A DNA stretch of 64,000 bases from JBEPTX01 sp041691795. Its GTDB lineage: Bacteria > Patescibacteriota > Saccharimonadia > Saccharimonadales > Saccharimonadaceae. Under the pieces are notes generated by a model. That model did no database searches, was not told where the DNA came from, and was given only the letters and a program-made list of their open reading frames with translations. Numbering within the stretch: the first letter of the stretch is position 1; the number at the start of each line of letters is the position of its first letter. Of the stretch, positions 25,545-34,501 are shown piece after piece. The stretch covers positions 186,001-250,000 of the forward strand of contig JBEPTX010000001.1 in assembly GCA_041691795.1 (NCBI GenBank), in the 5' to 3' direction. The position numbers and the translations under genes were made by a program.

Positions 25545-25611
25545 ACTACTTATGATTATAGTGTACATCCAATAAGGGGGAGAGGCAAGACTACAAACTC
25601 TCTGGTGAATA

Positions 25612-26901
25612 TTATTGTTCGAGAAGGGTAAATTCGTGCTCGCCGATACGAATGATGCTTTCGCCGATGGCACCTTTGCGAGTAAGTTCGTGGCTGATGC
25701 CGAGTTTTTTCATGATATCACGGAGACGATTGACGTTTTCGAAGCCGTCAAAGTTGGTCCTGCGTGCAAATTTCTCGATTTTATCACCGCTGACAACGAA
25801 TTGGCCGGTTGCTTCGTCGACAATGACTGCCCAGCTGGCGGCAATTTGTTTGTCGTTCAGCGTGATGACTGGAATCGCATCTTCGTCAATTTCGTTGATT
25901 TCTTTTTCGAGTTTGCGAACAGCGTCGACTTTGTGACGTAATGCTCGCAATACCTCTGTTAATCCCTGATGTGCAGTCGATGAAATAACCAGTATTTCAG
26001 CTTTTTTACCTGCTGCCTTGCGAACCGCGTCGATTTGCATGTCAATCATTTCTTGGTCAAAACCTTCAGCTTTGGTGAGTGCGATTACCTCTGGGCGAGT
26101 TGTTAGTTCATGGCTGTATTGTTCGAGTTCGCGACGAATCGTTTGATAACTAGCAGCGATATCGTCGCTATAGATGTCTATAAGGTGCAGCAGCACGGCT
26201 GTACGCTCAACGTGGCGCAAGAACGCATCACCAAGTCCCTTGCCCTCACTGGCGCCCTCAATGAGCCCAGGAATGTCTGCAATCAGTAAACTAGCGTCGT
26301 CAATGTCGGCGACGCCGAGGTTTGGAGTGAGCGTTGTAAAGGCATAATCGGCAATTTCTGGACGCGCATTGCTAATAACAGAGAGGAATGTCGATTTTCC
26401 AGCATTTGGAAAGCCAACCAAGCCAACATCTGCAAGCAATTTCAGCTCGAGTGCACCTTCGAACGTATCACCTGCTTCACCCTTTTCGGCGATACGGGGG
26501 GTTTGGCGAACTGATGATTTGAAATGAGCGTTGCCAAAACCACCGTCACCACCCTTGGCAATGATGACTTGTTGGCCGTTTTCGATCAAATCTGCAATAA
26601 TTTCACCGTCTCGGCGGACGATTGTCCCCATTGGAACCTTTACGATCAGATCTTCACCTGATCGTCCTTGGCGGTTGTTTTTGCTGCCTTTTTGACCATG
26701 AGTTGCCTTGAGCTCTGGCTTGAATCGGAAATCAATCAAGGTGTTAAGATTTGCAGTGGCTTCGAACATGACATCACCGCCTTTGCCGCCGTTACCCCCA
26801 TCAGGGCCGCCTTTGTCGATATAAATTTCATGACGAAAACTAACGGCACCGTCGCCGCCTGTGCCTGCTGAAATGAATACTTTAGCGGTATCGACAAACA
26901 T
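25612..26901 (-). CDS. obgE: GTPase Obg/CgtA
   Basis: The 429-residue protein has the glycine-rich Obg fold (VFISAGTGGDGAVSFRHE...KGGPDGGNGGKGGDV, about 8-45), the GTPase domain with G1 GFPNAGKST (about 166-174), G3 DIPGLIEGA and an altered G4 region (ALTKAEGF, where NKxD is usual), and a C-terminal OCT domain. Obg acts in late 50S ribosome assembly and stress control. TALTK without the canonical Asn-Lys-x-Asp is noteworthy. TATACT lies 10 nt before the ATG. Confidence 0.95.
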   Translation of the reverse strand: MFVDTAKVFISAGTGGDGAVSFRHEIYIDKGGPDGGNGGKGGDVMFEATANLNTLIDFRFKPELKATHGQKGSKNNRQGRSGEDLIVKVPMGTIVRRDGEIIADLIENGQQVIIAKGGDGGFGNAHFKSSVRQTPRIAEKGEAGDTFEGALELKLLADVGLVGFPNAGKSTFLSVISNARPEIADYAFTTLTPNLGVADIDDASLLIADIPGLIEGASEGKGLGDAFLRHVERTAVLLHLIDIYSDDIAASYQTIRRELEQYSHELTTRPEVIALTKAEGFDQEMIDMQIDAVRKAAGKKAEILVISSTAHQGLTEVLRALRHKVDAVRKLEKEINEIDEDAIPVITLNDKQIAASWAVIVDEATGQFVVSGDKIEKFARRTNFDGFENVNRLRDIMKKLGISHELTRKGAIGESIIRIGEHEFTLLEQ

Positions 26902-26918
26902 AACTTGTAGTAGTATAG

Positions 26919-26952
26919 CAAATTCTCCCCTGAATTAACAGAGGAGAATTTG
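26919..26952 (-). terminator. Terminator after the LysM-CHAP gene
   Basis: CAAATTCTCC and GGAGAATTTG form a 10-bp stem. On the plus strand ACTTTTT follows; on the minus strand it lies right before the obg promoter and closes the hydrolase transcript. Confidence 0.65.
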
Positions 26953-26973
26953 ACTTTTTATATATTCAATTTT

Positions 26974-28143
26974 CTAATGAATAAAGTTGTAACTAGCCGC
27001 TTGACCCGCCGAAACGACACGACCTTTGGTAACTCGATTCCAGTTACCAGCATAGTTCATTTCACTGAGGACGACAGAACCGTCAGGAAGTACTTGTTCG
27101 ACAACTGCGACGTGACCAGCACCACCACCGTTTTGCATCACTGCACCCACTTCTGGGTTGTGATCGACAACGTAGCCTGAGGCACGAGCAAATGCAGACC
27201 ATGATGAGGCATTACCCCAGTTACCGCCAATTGGACGGCCAAGTTGCATACGACGTTCGTAGGCGTACCATGTACAGTACCCGAGTGCATAGCCGTTACC
27301 TGTTGTTGAATGGAAGCCAGCGGTGACTGTCTGTAGGTTAGAACCGGCAGACACCCCATACCCGTAGGCAGCTGCCCGTGGAGCAACGTAGCCAGGACGT
27401 TGGTTTTCTGGCAAGATTCCACCAGGGACGATGATCTGAACACCAGGTGTTACACCACTGATTTCAAGGTCATTATAGGCAACAACGCGAGATGGATCAG
27501 CCTGATATGTACCCGCTATAGATGCAGCCGAATCACCAGCACGAGTGGTATAAAGCACACCATCTGTCGGTAAGATAACGATATTGCGGTTAGGTTCGAG
27601 GGCGTCGGTACTGAGGTTATTAGCCCAACGAATAGTATTTGGTGAAAGACCATGTGCTGCGGCAATTGTGGTAACTGTGTCACCGGCAACGGATTTGTAG
27701 TTGACGATATCACGACCAGTTTGTGTCGTCTGAACAATTTGAGGTTTGCTGATTGTGGCGTCAGTTGTCTGAGCCAAATCGTTTTTTGCGGCAAGTGAAA
27801 CGGATAAGTTTGCAACGTTCCGAGCGACAGACATATCAGTTGATTCGGCAAGATTAGCAGCAATATCGGTTGCCACTAACTCATCGACCGATGGTTTGTC
27901 GAGGTTAACGTTCGCTGATGTTTCTGGGGAACCCGAAGTAGCTTCAGCCAGAGGAACTGCTTGTGGTTGGCGGTAGCCAATGGCCACAATAGTGATGATA
28001 AGAGCAAAAACGGCTGCATATGATGCAAATACTGACGCTTTGGGAAACTTTTTTGACTTTGAGCGGGTAGCCCGTGCAAAAACTTTTTCTTTTAGCTGGG
28101 AGTTTGATAAATCAAACGATCCCGACGTATTTTGATTACGAAT
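26974..28143 (-). CDS. Membrane-anchored LysM-CHAP peptidoglycan hydrolase, apparent ATT start
   Basis: Two LysM modules (about 155-205 and 205-250) are followed by a CHAP amidase/endopeptidase domain (about 285-389) with catalytic Cys in GYCTWYAYERR and His in GAGHVAVVEQ. The only standard start, GTG at 27987, lies inside the membrane anchor. The same frame continues upstream with a basic region and a full hydrophobic helix (about 36-56). No ATG, GTG or TTG occurs there, but AGGAG (28151-28155) sits 7 nt before ATT at 28141-28143. I take ATT as the start, giving 389 residues. It cleaves cell-wall peptides during growth or division. Confidence 0.8.
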   Translation of the reverse strand: MRNQNTSGSFDLSNSQLKEKVFARATRSKSKKFPKASVFASYAAVFALIITIVAIGYRQPQAVPLAEATSGSPETSANVNLDKPSVDELVATDIAANLAESTDMSVARNVANLSVSLAAKNDLAQTTDATISKPQIVQTTQTGRDIVNYKSVAGDTVTTIAAAHGLSPNTIRWANNLSTDALEPNRNIVILPTDGVLYTTRAGDSAASIAGTYQADPSRVVAYNDLEISGVTPGVQIIVPGGILPENQRPGYVAPRAAAYGYGVSAGSNLQTVTAGFHSTTGNGYALGYCTWYAYERRMQLGRPIGGNWGNASSWSAFARASGYVVDHNPEVGAVMQNGGGAGHVAVVEQVLPDGSVVLSEMNYAGNWNRVTKGRVVSAGQAASYNFIH

Positions 28144-28396
28144 TATCGTTCTCCTGCCGCTTGAATTGCTCCAAGGGCTCTACCTTACTTTGTCTTTCTT
28201 CTCGCAAATAGAACAGGGTATATTGTCGACCGATTTCATTAATTTACTATTATTTTTTTGAAAATGTTCTTATTCAATACCCGTAGCGACATTTGTCGGT
28301 AGGCTCATTTGCAAATTCATTCTTCCCACTCGCGCATGTAGTCAAGATAGTCACTGACCGCATTTAGTAGTTGAACTCACAAATGTGCTATCACTT
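28144..28396 (-). promoter_or_regulatory. Long 5' leader of the LysM-CHAP gene
   Basis: About 245 nt separate the promoter from the ATT start. The leader holds a CGACA-AA-TGTCG hairpin nested within TACC/GGGTA-like flanks and a short frame (TTG at 28174, stop TAA at 28136-28138) whose stop overlaps the start of the hydrolase. The c-di-AMP riboswitch, common before wall hydrolases, was looked for, but its GACAGCTAAC-type core is absent. The structure class is unknown. Confidence 0.5.
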
Positions 28397-28425
28397 ATTT
28401 TACCTGATCTTGCTAAATATGTCAA
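28397..28425 (-). promoter_or_regulatory. Promoter of the LysM-CHAP gene
   Basis: TTGACA (28420-28425), 17-nt spacer, TAAAAT (28397-28402). A second possible promoter with TTGACA lies about 30 bp further upstream but has a poor -10. Confidence 0.75.
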
Positions 28426-28561
28426 TATATTTTTTGGTATAGTGTTTTTGTCAAATTTTTAATGTTTCTTTTAAGTTTTGTTCTAATATTCCCCTGTTAC
28501 CCCCTTCGTGTTTGCACTTCTAGTGCATCAATAATAAATCAATATCCCCGTGGCATCTGGA

Positions 28562-28735
28562 CCTCCCCAAGAAAACAAAGCTTCTCCTGATGGAATAGTT
28601 CGGTTGGACTCAGTCCATTTCAATTAACTAAGAAAATAGAAATGGACCGACCAACGGGAGTTGTCCAAGCGACCATTCAGGAGATGGTTTGTTTTCTTGG
28701 CGGAGGGAAGCAGCCACAAACGTTTTGCTTCTTTT
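28562..28735 (+). ncRNA. 6S-like rod-shaped RNA candidate
   Basis: The segment 28562-28706 folds into a long rod. The closing stem pairs CCTCC/GGAGG, then 13 bp (28567-28579 with 28688-28700), then 8 bp TCTCCTGA/TCAGGAGA. A large asymmetric internal bubble (9 against 17 nt) follows, then a 5-bp stem, a 9-bp stem GTCCATTTC/GAAATGGAC and a 17-nt apical loop. GAAGCA...TGCTTC plus TTTT at 28707-28735 looks like a plus-strand terminator. Size and closing stem-bubble-hairpin shape resemble 6S RNA. A folded MITE is the alternative. No strong promoter is visible. Confidence 0.42.
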
Positions 28736-28779
28736 AGGGAAAAGAACAGGAAGAAAGATTAGTTAATAAATAAACGATT

Positions 28780-28808
28780 GGATCCTGAATCAAGTTCAGG
28801 ATGACAGC
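28780..28808. repeat. REP-like palindrome
   Basis: ATCCTGAA (28782-28789) and TTCAGGAT (28795-28802) form a perfect 8-bp inverted repeat, followed by GACAG. A related unit (GGGTCCAGAATGACAAG) follows at about 28813. Palindromes of this GGATCC-TGAA-TTCAGGATGAC type occur as interspersed repeats in many bacteria. It sits downstream of mltG and may protect its 3' end. Confidence 0.4.
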
Positions 28809-28853
28809 TACTGGGTCCAGAATGACAAGTGAGGATTCAGTGATGACAGAGGG

Positions 28854-30146
28854 TTATTTACAGCTCTTTTGACAATAATGAGCAATATTTGCCTGATGTT
28901 CGGCATACGTATTAGCAAAATACGTTTTGCCATCATCACCCGCCAAGAAGTAATTAAAATCGCCAGGAGCGGGGTCTGCAACAGACAATAGAGCGCCCAG
29001 ACCTGGAGTTGAGATGGGGCCTGGGGGAAGACCAACATTGATACGCGTGTTATAGGGTGAATCAAGATTGGGCGTGGCTGGTACGCCTAGCTTTTTGGCG
29101 GCATAGATAAATGTCACGTCTGAACCCAGTGGCGTGCCTTCTCGCAGGCGTTTAAGGAATACCTGTGCAACTTGCTTCTGGTCAGTCCCATTCGCCACCT
29201 CGCGCTGAATAATCGATGCGAGCGTAATACCCTGATACAATGTCAGGCCTTGTTTCTGATAGTTGCTTACCAGATCGTATTTGATAACTTGCATCTCTAA
29301 CTGATCAAATGTACGGTTCAGGATCTGTGCCACGGTCGCTTCACCAAAGAAACTGTATGTTTCCCCGTAGATATAGCCTTCTAGATCACTAGAAGCCGGT
29401 TTGGTGGCAAGCGCGGGGTGATTATAGGCTTGCGCCAGAGCGGTATCTACTTCGGCAGCGGTATAGCCCGCCTGGATCAACCCTTTGCGATCTTCGGCCA
29501 GTGTCGCACCGGGGAGAAATGTCATGTTGAATTCATCTGTTTTGCCAGATACGAGGTGCGAAACAATGTCAGCCAACGAGTCGCTCGGTCGTAAATTGTA
29601 CGTCCCTGCCTGAAGTTTCGACTGGACGCCCTTGTCGCGGGTATAGAGGGCAAAAATTAACTGGCTATGAATGAGTTTTTTCTCGGTCAGTAATGTGCCG
29701 ATTTGATCTGGCGAACTGCCCGATTCGATGGTGACACGAATATGAGGAGTAGACGTATCACTGGTCATTGGCTGAAGATCCATTTGATACCAGATTTTTG
29801 CTCCGACAACTGCCCCAATCATCAAAACAATGAGAGTTACCAGGATAATAATCCATTTTTTGGCCTTTTTGTGAGGTTTTTTAGGCGGTTGCTCGGCGAG
29901 TGGCGGATCATCAGGATATGAGGCTTCTAACAGATGATTGAGGTCAGCCCGAGGAGGTTCTGGGGGTGTGACTGGAGCGTTGTTTTGAGGTGCAGCAGGT
30001 GCTTTTGATGGTAAGGCGATAGAAATCGGAGTTGTAGAGCGCTGTAGATGATGCGGCGGCCTAGGAAGGACACCACCCATCGAACGAACCGGTGCGGGTC
30101 GTTGAGGTGGACGAGCCGTTGAACGCTGCGAAACATCAGGCGGCAT
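28854..30146 (-). CDS. mltG: Endolytic murein transglycosylase MltG (YceG-like)
   Basis: The start ATG at 30146 has GGAG 8 nt upstream and overlaps the end of ruvX by 11 nt. The 430-residue protein has a Pro-rich cytoplasmic part (1-85), one membrane helix (about 90-112), a LysM-like region and the YceG domain with LEGYIYGETYSF and the catalytic glutamate in LASIIQREV. MltG cuts nascent glycan strands and sets their length. The long Pro-rich N terminus is unlike E. coli MltG and may interact with division proteins. Confidence 0.9.
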   Translation of the reverse strand: MPPDVSQRSTARPPQRPAPVRSMGGVLPRPPHHLQRSTTPISIALPSKAPAAPQNNAPVTPPEPPRADLNHLLEASYPDDPPLAEQPPKKPHKKAKKWIIILVTLIVLMIGAVVGAKIWYQMDLQPMTSDTSTPHIRVTIESGSSPDQIGTLLTEKKLIHSQLIFALYTRDKGVQSKLQAGTYNLRPSDSLADIVSHLVSGKTDEFNMTFLPGATLAEDRKGLIQAGYTAAEVDTALAQAYNHPALATKPASSDLEGYIYGETYSFFGEATVAQILNRTFDQLEMQVIKYDLVSNYQKQGLTLYQGITLASIIQREVANGTDQKQVAQVFLKRLREGTPLGSDVTFIYAAKKLGVPATPNLDSPYNTRINVGLPPGPISTPGLGALLSVADPAPGDFNYFLAGDDGKTYFANTYAEHQANIAHYCQKSCK

Positions 30147-30546
30147 AGTGAATCTCCAGATAATCCTGCAGGATGATGGCAGCAGCTTGGGCGTCAATGT
30201 CGGCTTTGCTGTATGGTTTGTTGTGGGCCGATAGACGCTGTTCGGCGATCACGCTTGTCAGGGATTCATCTTGGAACTCAATAGTTGCTGCAATATCTTT
30301 CAATTGCTCGGCAAACTTCTCTACGTATGCTGTTTGGGCGGTTGGCTCACCTGATTGGTTGCGTGGGTAGCCGACGACAATTGTGTCACAATTCTCACGT
30401 GTTACCAGTAGAGCAATCTCTTTGATTTCTGTCCCATCAACATCCAGCGTTGTCATTGGAATAGCAATACGAACGGATGTATCGGCAACTGCGACACCAA
30501 TCCGTTTTTCGCCAACGTCGAGTGCGACTAAGTTCTTATGAACCAT
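30136..30546 (-). CDS. ruvX: Putative pre-16S rRNA nuclease RuvX/YqgF
   Basis: The 136-residue protein has the RNase H-like YqgF fold: LALDVGEKRIGVAVAD-type first strand (about 6-21), VVGYPRNQSGE (about 57-67), the acidic DESLTS (about 93-98) and DAQAAAIILQDYL at the end. YqgF trims the 5' end of pre-16S rRNA. It sits between overlapping genes, with mltG downstream and a large anchored protein upstream, all probably one transcript. Confidence 0.92.
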   Translation of the reverse strand: MVHKNLVALDVGEKRIGVAVADTSVRIAIPMTTLDVDGTEIKEIALLVTRENCDTIVVGYPRNQSGEPTAQTAYVEKFAEQLKDIAATIEFQDESLTSVIAEQRLSAHNKPYSKADIDAQAAAIILQDYLEIHYAA

Positions 30547-32179
30547 TCTGGAGTTTGAATTCTATCTTTATCTTGTTGACATCATTCGGTACGCTGCTGA
30601 CCCAGAACGGCGAGAAATGCGTATCGGCATCGCTGACGCCCTGAATTTGACGAAGCTCACCCTGGATTTCACCGAATCGTTTGCCTTTTGCCTGCTCTTT
30701 GATGGCATTATCGTTAATCATAGGGCCAATTTGGCCGGTCGCATTAATTGTTGCCGAGATACTCGTAGGTGTCTGAGTGTAGCCCGTTAGTTTGACACTC
30801 CCGATCCCGTCGTCATAGACCCGCTGTTGGCCGTTACTAAGCTGTTTTTGAAGCGCCGCTTTGAGGTATTGGTCCAAATCGCCTTTGGTAACACCGGTCA
30901 ACGTATAGGTAACATCGCTTGTCAATTTGGCCTTGCCATCTGGTGATTCCTTGCCAATGGCAGGTGCCGAAATGGGTGAGCCAGCAGATATTTGGAAGCT
31001 ACCGTCGACAATGACAGTGTTACTATCGAATTTTGCTTGTAGTTTCTTTTTGATTGCATCACTATTTTGGGCAGCAAGTTGGGTTTTGGCTGATTCGACA
31101 TCTGCTTGTAATACAATTTTGACGATTTTTTCGGTCCCACCAGCTGATGGACCGGTAAATTGCGCCGATGCACCACCAGGTGCGCCAGAGAGATTACCAG
31201 TTGCCCCATTGTATTTTGTGCCGTTAGCAGCTGCGGTAACAGCTACATTGACACTCTGGGCACAGAACGATGGGAAACATGGCACCGAAGCTGGGATAGT
31301 GACCGCTGAATCAGTCACAAACACCAATCCGTCACTCGTCGTGAGCTGTGTGCCCGCTGGAACAGGGGTTGTGGTTGCTGATAAAACAGATAGTTTGACT
31401 TGACCCGTTGCTTTGTCGCCGATATCTTGGGTACCGGTTGCATCAAAACTCACTGATGATGATTCTTTGTCTGTTTGGACGACAGATTTTAGCACGGCTG
31501 TTTCGGCATTGGTTGTGAGCGTCGGACCAATCGCAACAGAGGTATTAACTGCTGTCGGTGTTGTCCGCGCGGTAATAATAATCGTTGCATGGGCTGCAAA
31601 AAATATCGCCCAGATAAGAAATCCGACAAATAAGACGCCAAGTCCACAAAATAGGAATAATTTCTTGCGAAAGAGACTGAAACTTGGAACTTTGATGCCA
31701 CTTCTGATGCGAGCTTTGGCTGGTGAAGTGCCTGGTTTAGGTGGTGGGGCTAATGTCGTCGAATCGTCATTTTCGATACTCGCCATCACTTGGTCACTTA
31801 CCTCACTCGAAGGTATTTTGTCGGCAGTCCGTGCTAATTCGCCGACAGATAACTGCGAACCATCGATGACATCATCGCCGTTATCAACGTCCAGGGCTGG
31901 AATTTCGGCAAGTTCTGGTTTGCTTTGCAGGTTTTTGGCAATTGGGATTTTGGCCGCAGCCGACAGTGCGATCAGTGCGTTGTTGTTGGTGATCAAAACC
32001 AAATGTTTGTTGCTGTTATCTGCGGTACGAGCAAGTAAACGTAAATTCACTGCACTCTGTAACACCCCAATTCGTTTTGGTGGGACGAGCGCAACTACCT
32101 TTTGTTTGGCATCTTTTAGCTTGCCAATGATAGCGGTAATATCGTCTTCAACGTCGATGTAAATTACGTCTTTTTGCAT
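30536..32179 (-). CDS. Large membrane-anchored protein of unknown function, downstream of the FtsA-like gene
   Basis: The 547-residue protein has a cytoplasmic N-terminal domain (about 1-85, with VVALVPPKRIGVLQSAVNLR) also seen in CPR proteins resembling baseplate-J-like modules. An acidic linker, one membrane helix (about 172-195) and a 350-residue Thr/Ala-rich outer part with a few cysteines follow. It starts 2 nt after the FtsA-like gene with AGGA upstream and overlaps ruvX by 11 nt. It may link the division or pilus machinery to the envelope; this is inference from position. Confidence 0.6.
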   Translation of the reverse strand: MQKDVIYIDVEDDITAIIGKLKDAKQKVVALVPPKRIGVLQSAVNLRLLARTADNSNKHLVLITNNNALIALSAAAKIPIAKNLQSKPELAEIPALDVDNGDDVIDGSQLSVGELARTADKIPSSEVSDQVMASIENDDSTTLAPPPKPGTSPAKARIRSGIKVPSFSLFRKKLFLFCGLGVLFVGFLIWAIFFAAHATIIITARTTPTAVNTSVAIGPTLTTNAETAVLKSVVQTDKESSSVSFDATGTQDIGDKATGQVKLSVLSATTTPVPAGTQLTTSDGLVFVTDSAVTIPASVPCFPSFCAQSVNVAVTAAANGTKYNGATGNLSGAPGGASAQFTGPSAGGTEKIVKIVLQADVESAKTQLAAQNSDAIKKKLQAKFDSNTVIVDGSFQISAGSPISAPAIGKESPDGKAKLTSDVTYTLTGVTKGDLDQYLKAALQKQLSNGQQRVYDDGIGSVKLTGYTQTPTSISATINATGQIGPMINDNAIKEQAKGKRFGEIQGELRQIQGVSDADTHFSPFWVSSVPNDVNKIKIEFKLQNGS

Positions 32180-32181
32180 GT

Positions 32182-33447
32182 TTATATCCTAAGAAGCCGA
32201 TTGAGTTTGTCTTTGATTGTATCGGTTTCGCTACTGCCTATCATTGTATCATAGCCAACCCGTAGCAAACCCATTGCGGTAATGAAGGTATGGTCGTTGA
32301 CGACCCCCGTTGTGTCTTTGATACCGATGACTTCGGTTGGATCAATGTGATGAACGGTTGGTTTTTTGGTGAATGGCAGATCTTTGTACCACTCCCGATT
32401 TGACAATGCTTCGACAAGTGGTTCAAGGCTTGATCCACCACCACATAGGAGAATGCGATTTGGCAAATGATCAACTGAGTCGAATTCGCTCAGAGCCAGT
32501 TCTACCCCCGATAGCCAGACGTCTAACGTCTTTTCGATAGCTGCTTCGGCGGATTTTCGAACAGTAGCTTTGATCTGATCATGACCCAAATTCACCTTTA
32601 GCTTCTCGGCATCGGTGTATGATAGATCCATTTCGCTGGCAATTGTCCGGGTGAAGCTACGGCCGCCAATACCAAACATTTTGGTACCCTCGACACCACC
32701 ATCGTTGACGACGGCAATATCGGTTGTTCCACCGCCAACATCAGCAAGAATAGCGGTAAAATTACTACTGGCATCTGTCCCTAGGACTGATCGGCTAACA
32801 GCAAAGGGTTCGGCGGCAACGGCGACAAGTTCGAGAGCGAGTTCGTCGGCAACGCGCTCTAACGCACCGATATGCACCATCGGTGCAAAGGCAGTGTAGA
32901 TCTGAACAGCAACGTCCTTGCCCTGGAATCCGATTGGGTTCGATACTTTATAGCCATCAATATGGATACTGACCAGTGCACTGTTAACCAGTTTGACCTC
33001 TACTTCGTCATTGCCTGTTTCGAGGGCAATTTGTTTTTGGGCCTTGCCCTGAGCACGTTCTTGGACCTTTTCGATAATAAATTCCATTTCAGCAGTGTCG
33101 AGTGGACGATCTGGCTGCGGTCGGCGGTAACGGATTGTATTAGTCACACCCTTGACCAGTTCACCAGCGATACCAATAACAACGCGTTTCGCCTGCAGAC
33201 CAGCTTGGTCTTCAGCTTCAGCAAGGGCTTCTTCGCAGTTACGAACTACCCCTGAAATATCGGCAATTGCGCCACTGTGCATATCACTGACATCTTGGCG
33301 GGCACGGCCCACCCCAACAATTTCTAATTCTTCGCCAGATACTTTGGCAACCAAAGCTTTGACAAATTCGGTCCCAATATCAAGACCGACAATATAGTCG
33401 TTTTCTGCTGAGTTTTTGCGTGCGGCACGTATTTTTTCGAAAACCAT
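32182..33447 (-). CDS. FtsA/PilM-like actin-family ATPase
   Basis: The 421-residue protein has actin-like ATPase motifs: phosphate 1 YIVGLDIGTEFVKALV (about 18-33), an SHS2 (1C) domain at about 85-170, phosphate 2 LADVGGGTTDIAVV (about 232-245), and adenosine motif ILLCGGGSSL (about 328-337). FtsA anchors FtsZ to the membrane; PilM does a related job in type IV pili. The C terminus (IKDKLNRLLRI) looks like an amphipathic membrane-targeting helix, which favours FtsA. The neighbouring mltG supports a role in division. Confidence 0.82.
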   Translation of the reverse strand: MVFEKIRAARKNSAENDYIVGLDIGTEFVKALVAKVSGEELEIVGVGRARQDVSDMHSGAIADISGVVRNCEEALAEAEDQAGLQAKRVVIGIAGELVKGVTNTIRYRRPQPDRPLDTAEMEFIIEKVQERAQGKAQKQIALETGNDEVEVKLVNSALVSIHIDGYKVSNPIGFQGKDVAVQIYTAFAPMVHIGALERVADELALELVAVAAEPFAVSRSVLGTDASSNFTAILADVGGGTTDIAVVNDGGVEGTKMFGIGGRSFTRTIASEMDLSYTDAEKLKVNLGHDQIKATVRKSAEAAIEKTLDVWLSGVELALSEFDSVDHLPNRILLCGGGSSLEPLVEALSNREWYKDLPFTKKPTVHHIDPTEVIGIKDTTGVVNDHTFITAMGLLRVGYDTMIGSSETDTIKDKLNRLLRI

Positions 33448-33527
33448 AGTTGTTTAACATTATATACCAAAGGTGCTTATGGTGGCAAAGTATTGCAAAT
33501 ATTAAATAATTATGATATGGTATTTGC

Positions 33528-34499
33528 ATGACTTCACGTGAGATGCCCGACGAAGAACCTATTCACCTTTCGAAGATTATTGATCGTGAACTAACCCCCG
33601 AAGAAAAGCAAAGTCGAGAATACGTCGATGACGTTATCGACCTGGTCGACGGGAGTATGGACCTCGTCGCCGAGCTAAAATCACATCCGCTCCCAGCAAG
33701 AGAAAATCGCAACAATTATACCTTTTCTGGACCACAACTGGATGATATTGTATTGCCCGGATACGTTGATATTCTCACTATTGATCACACATTAGATGAG
33801 GTTATCGTTGACTACGACATAGAGGGTGACGATTCACCAACTATCAATCTCGATTATATTTTCAAAAAAGATGGGCGTATACACAGACTACATGTTGCGC
33901 GACCAATTCCTGCGCCACTTATAGAGGGCGATGTACCACGCACAGAGGAATTTTTCTATCCAAATGGCGAGCGACTTGCCTTGCCCCTTCTTGAATCTGC
34001 TGATGTATACGATTCACTCTCAAGCCTAGGACCTGCGCTGGATATCCATGCCCTTAGCCATTTTGAACAGTTAGTCCATAGCCCCGCAACCTACGACAAT
34101 GTGTCATCACTGCTAGAGGACCGTGCAACGACATCTTCGAATGAAGCAGTATATGACTGCACCATTGCCGATGACGCCCTTCCAATGCGTGTTGAATACG
34201 TCACGATAGACGGTAAGGATATATCGATTATGCTTCGAGGGGTTGTTGTGCCTGATTTTGTAGAATTTGAATACAGCGAGACCGTTAATATCGAGATTCG
34301 TTTCGAGCAAGGCATTAATGTTGTCTTTTCGAGAGGGACGCTGGGTGGCCAAAGAGAAGATCAGGAATTCAACCCAACACATGATGATTATGAGATGATG
34401 ATAGAAATGGTTACAGCACATAAAAACAGTCTAAAGCCGACCGAACCAGAGTTATTAAGCGCTACGGATGATATTCCAGACGATACAAATAGCCTGTAA
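33528..34499 (+). CDS. Acidic cytoplasmic protein of unknown function
   Basis: No family recognised. The 323-residue product is strongly acidic (MPDEEPIHLSKIIDRELTPEE... at the start, many D/E), has a single cysteine and no signal or membrane segments. It alternates predicted beta stretches. It is the only plus-strand gene between 21 and 44 kb, and its stop lies 2 nt from that of alaS. A TATGGT box is 6 nt before the ATG, so it may also be leaderless. Confidence 0.6.
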   Translation: MTSREMPDEEPIHLSKIIDRELTPEEKQSREYVDDVIDLVDGSMDLVAELKSHPLPARENRNNYTFSGPQLDDIVLPGYVDILTIDHTLDEVIVDYDIEGDDSPTINLDYIFKKDGRIHRLHVARPIPAPLIEGDVPRTEEFFYPNGERLALPLLESADVYDSLSSLGPALDIHALSHFEQLVHSPATYDNVSSLLEDRATTSSNEAVYDCTIADDALPMRVEYVTIDGKDISIMLRGVVVPDFVEFEYSETVNIEIRFEQGINVVFSRGTLGGQREDQEFNPTHDDYEMMIEMVTAHKNSLKPTEPELLSATDDIPDDTNSL

Positions 34500-34501
34500 T
34501 T

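Noticed and set aside
28144..28396. c-di-AMP (ydaO) riboswitch before the LysM-CHAP gene
   Set aside because: Context fits, but the conserved GGGGTGAATC and CCGACAGCTAAC-like cores are missing.
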